Source: Pseudomonadota bacterium (GTDB lineage Bacteria; Pseudomonadota; Alphaproteobacteria; Rhizobiales; Rhizobiaceae). From it: a stretch of 6,698 bases of DNA. Made by a program: the position numbers and the translations under genes. The stretch covers positions 1 to 6,698 of the forward strand of contig JAEZHO010000278.1 of assembly GCA_023416545.1 (NCBI GenBank). Reading direction: 5' to 3'. Shown here in pieces: positions 5,396 through 6,698 of this stretch. The notes under the pieces were generated by a model. That model made no database searches and had not been told where the DNA came from. It was given only the letters and a program-made list of their open reading frames with translations. Numbering within the stretch: the first letter of the stretch is position 1; every line of letters begins with the position of its first letter.

Positions 5396-6267
5396 CGGTC
5401 TTGCACGGGCGCGGCCGAGGGCGGGCCGGTGACGATCGGCGTGTCGGCATGCGCTCCCCACTCCGTCCAGGACCCGTCGTAGAGGGCATTGTCCCGGTGG
5501 CCGAGCGATTCGAGCGCAAGGGTGATGACCGCGGCCGTGATGCCGGATCCGCAACTCGTGACGACCGGGCGGTCGAGGGCGATACCCGCTTGGGTGATCA
5601 GGGTGCGCAACTGGTCCAGCGGCTTCAACCGTCCGTTCTCCGAGAATGCGCCCGCCGGAAGATTTCGCGCGCCCGGCATGTGACCCGAGCGCAGGCCCTG
5701 CCGCGGCTCGGCCTCGGTTCCCGCGAAGCGACCGGGGCTGCGGGCGTCCGCCACCTGCTTGGAGCCGCTTTCGACGATCCCCTTCATGGTTTCGAGGTCG
5801 ATGACCCGGTTCGGGTGGAACTGTGCGTTGAACTCGACCGGCTGCGGGCTCGGGACTTCCGTCTGCAGCGGGCGTCCTTCGGCCTTCCAGCCGTCGAGCC
5901 CGCCGTCGAGGACGAGGACGTTTTCGGCGCCCATGGTTCGGAACAGCCACCATGCGCGCGGCGCGGAGAACATGCCCGGCCCGTCATAGACAACGATCCG
6001 GTCCGTTTCCCTGATTCCCATCTTCCCGACGGCATCGGCAAAGACATCCGGGGAGGGGACCATGTGGGGAAGATCCGTGGAATGGTCCGCGACCTTGTCG
6101 TGGTCGAAGCGCACGGCGCCCGGTATGTGTCCGGCCGCATATTCCGCGTCGGCATCGCGCTTTTGCGCAGGCAGGTAGAAGGAGGCGTCGACGATACGAA
6201 GCTCCGGGCTTCCGAGCTCCGCGGCAAGCCGGTCGGACGATATGACGAAGGGACTATGTTCTGGCAC
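5392..6267 (-). CDS. sseA: 3-mercaptopyruvate sulfurtransferase
   Basis: Rhodanese-fold enzyme (EC 2.8.1.2) of 291 aa that moves sulfur from 3-mercaptopyruvate to thiols or cyanide, giving pyruvate; cytoplasmic. It has the normal two rhodanese domains. The inactive N-terminal domain (about 8-135) contains RIVDASFYLP, AGHIPGAVRFD, IVVYDGPGMFSAPRAWWLFR and VLDGGLDGWKAEG. The catalytic domain (about 155-280) contains VADARSPGRFAG, GHMPGARNLP and the active-site loop CGSGIT (239-244) with C239. The CG[S/T]GxT loop marks mercaptopyruvate sulfurtransferases rather than thiosulfate sulfurtransferases, whose loop is CRxGx[R/T]. Translation starts at a GTG at 6267, supported by GGGAG (6275-6279) 7 nt upstream; no better ATG is available. 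It begins 23 nt after the alaX stop and overlaps the acetyltransferase start by 4 nt, so it is the middle of an operon. Confidence 0.94.
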   Translation of the reverse strand: MPEHSPFVISSDRLAAELGSPELRIVDASFYLPAQKRDADAEYAAGHIPGAVRFDHDKVADHSTDLPHMVPSPDVFADAVGKMGIRETDRIVVYDGPGMFSAPRAWWLFRTMGAENVLVLDGGLDGWKAEGRPLQTEVPSPQPVEFNAQFHPNRVIDLETMKGIVESGSKQVADARSPGRFAGTEAEPRQGLRSGHMPGARNLPAGAFSENGRLKPLDQLRTLITQAGIALDRPVVTSCGSGITAAVITLALESLGHRDNALYDGSWTEWGAHADTPIVTGPPSAAPVQDR

Positions 6268-6274
6268 CGTGCTT

Positions 6275-6279
6275 CTCCC
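6275..6279 (-). promoter_or_regulatory. Ribosome binding site of sseA, before a GTG start
   Basis: GGGAG on the minus strand, 7 nt upstream of the GTG at 6267. It supports the non-ATG start, which gives the expected MPEHSPFVISS N-terminus. Confidence 0.6.
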
Positions 6280-6290
6280 GGGGCAGGGCG

Positions 6291-6698
6291 TCAGCCGCCG
6301 GCGGCGTCGCCGAACCGGATGCGAAAGCGCCGGTTTTCCTTGCCCTTCTTCTCGATCTTGGCGATGTGGATGCGGCCCACCTCGCCGGTACGGGAAACAT
6401 GTGTGCCGCCGCAGGGCTGGCTGTCAACGGCGGAGTTTTCGCCGATGCAGACGAGGCTGACACGACCGAGCCCCACCGGCGGCCGGACGTTCTTCGACTT
6501 GACGATGCCGGGATTGGCCGCAAGCTCGTCGTCGCTGATCCACTGGACGTAGACCGGGTGGTCCTGGTCGACGAGTTCGAGGAGCCGGGCCGTCACCTCG
6601 TCCTTGTCGGCGACGTCGACCATGTCGAAATCCACGCGCGATTCGTCCTCGCCGACCGCCGCTCCGGTAATCGGGAAGGGGCAGACGACGGAGAGCAG
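6291..6698 (-). CDS. alaX: Alanyl-tRNA editing protein AlaX (partial, N-terminus missing)
   Basis: Free-standing editing factor that hydrolyses Ser-tRNA(Ala) or Gly-tRNA(Ala) made in error by alanyl-tRNA synthetase, related to the AlaRS editing domain. The frame stays open to the right edge; 135 C-terminal residues are visible of an expected 230-245. Near the edge, VVCPFPITGAAVGEDESRVDFDM matches the family. QPCGGTHVSRTGEVG carries the C-x3-H half of the zinc site (Cys codon 6411-6413, His codon 6399-6401). The HxxxH half must lie beyond the right edge. The C-terminus IHIAKIEKKGKENRRFRIRFGD is the usual closing strand pair. It lacks the AlaRS catalytic domain's neighbours, and its stop lies 23 nt before sseA, so it is a separate AlaX heading the visible operon; more operon genes may lie to the right. 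Confidence 0.9.
   Translation of the reverse strand: MLSVVCPFPITGAAVGEDESRVDFDMVDVADKDEVTARLLELVDQDHPVYVQWISDDELAANPGIVKSKNVRPPVGLGRVSLVCIGENSAVDSQPCGGTHVSRTGEVGRIHIAKIEKKGKENRRFRIRFGDAAGG

Noticed and set aside
4299..5519. A 406-codon minus-strand protein containing the DUF1203 sequence as its C-terminal part
   Set aside because: Only residues from the ATG at 4766 onward match DUF1203. Upstream the frame is an out-of-frame reading of the acetyltransferase gene, so it is not a fusion.
4838..5953. A 371-codon minus-strand protein with the acetyltransferase at its C-terminus
   Set aside because: The upstream part is an out-of-frame reading of sseA; the ATGA overlap at 5392-5395 gives a natural start for the acetyltransferase alone.
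2298..6698. An alanine-themed locus joining ald/aldR with alaX
   Set aside because: The two groups are on opposite strands, separated by two terminators and padR, with different biochemical roles. The shared word alanine is not evidence of a functional link.
1..6698. Possible mobile island, toxin-antitoxin, phage-defence or CRISPR system
   Set aside because: No integrase, transposase, tRNA, terminal repeats, spaced repeat array or defence domains are visible, and codon and base use look uniform across the genes.

Overview
The window is GC-rich, densely coded DNA from an alphaproteobacterium, most likely a member of the Rhizobiales (Rhizobium, Ensifer or Shinella-like). This placement rests on overall base composition, CTTGA(C/A)-type -35 boxes, and a divergent Lrp-type regulator next to alanine dehydrogenase, an arrangement known from rhizobia. 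It is inference; no rRNA or phylogenetic marker is present. I see no rRNA, tRNA, CRISPR array, transposase, integrase or phage gene.

Layout. Positions 1-2140 hold three minus-strand genes: the N-terminal half of a periplasmic 2',3'-cyclic-nucleotide phosphodiesterase/3'-nucleotidase (cpdB, running off the left edge), a small stand-alone PilZ-domain protein, and an Lrp/AsnC regulator (aldR-like). The regulator diverges across a 157-bp control region from alanine dehydrogenase (ald, 2298-3416, plus). Ald ends at a good intrinsic terminator. Next, also on plus, is a PadR-family regulator with a Gly/Arg/His-rich N-terminal extension (3570-4220) and its own promoter. A strong bidirectional hairpin at 4242-4273 separates it from a convergent minus-strand cluster. 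In transcription order (right to left) that cluster is alaX (partial, off the right edge), sseA, a GNAT acetyltransferase and a DUF1203 protein.

How the genes fit together. AldR and Ald form a local regulator/enzyme pair for reversible alanine deamination. The alaX-sseA-GNAT cluster is tightly packed (23-nt gap, then a 4-nt ATGA overlap) and is probably one transcript. It joins an Ala-tRNA proofreading factor to a 3-mercaptopyruvate sulfurtransferase and an acetyltransferase of unknown substrate.

The most interesting signal is non-coding. An exact 10-mer, AGATATATCG, occurs three times in or at the edge of the AT-richer intergenic stretches: over the padR promoter, at the ald stop codon, and in reverse orientation in the aldR/ald control region. 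Its core GATATATC is a perfect palindrome. It may be the operator of the PadR-like regulator and could tie that regulator to ald. Otherwise this is ordinary chromosomal housekeeping and metabolic DNA, and I find no convincing undescribed multi-gene system.
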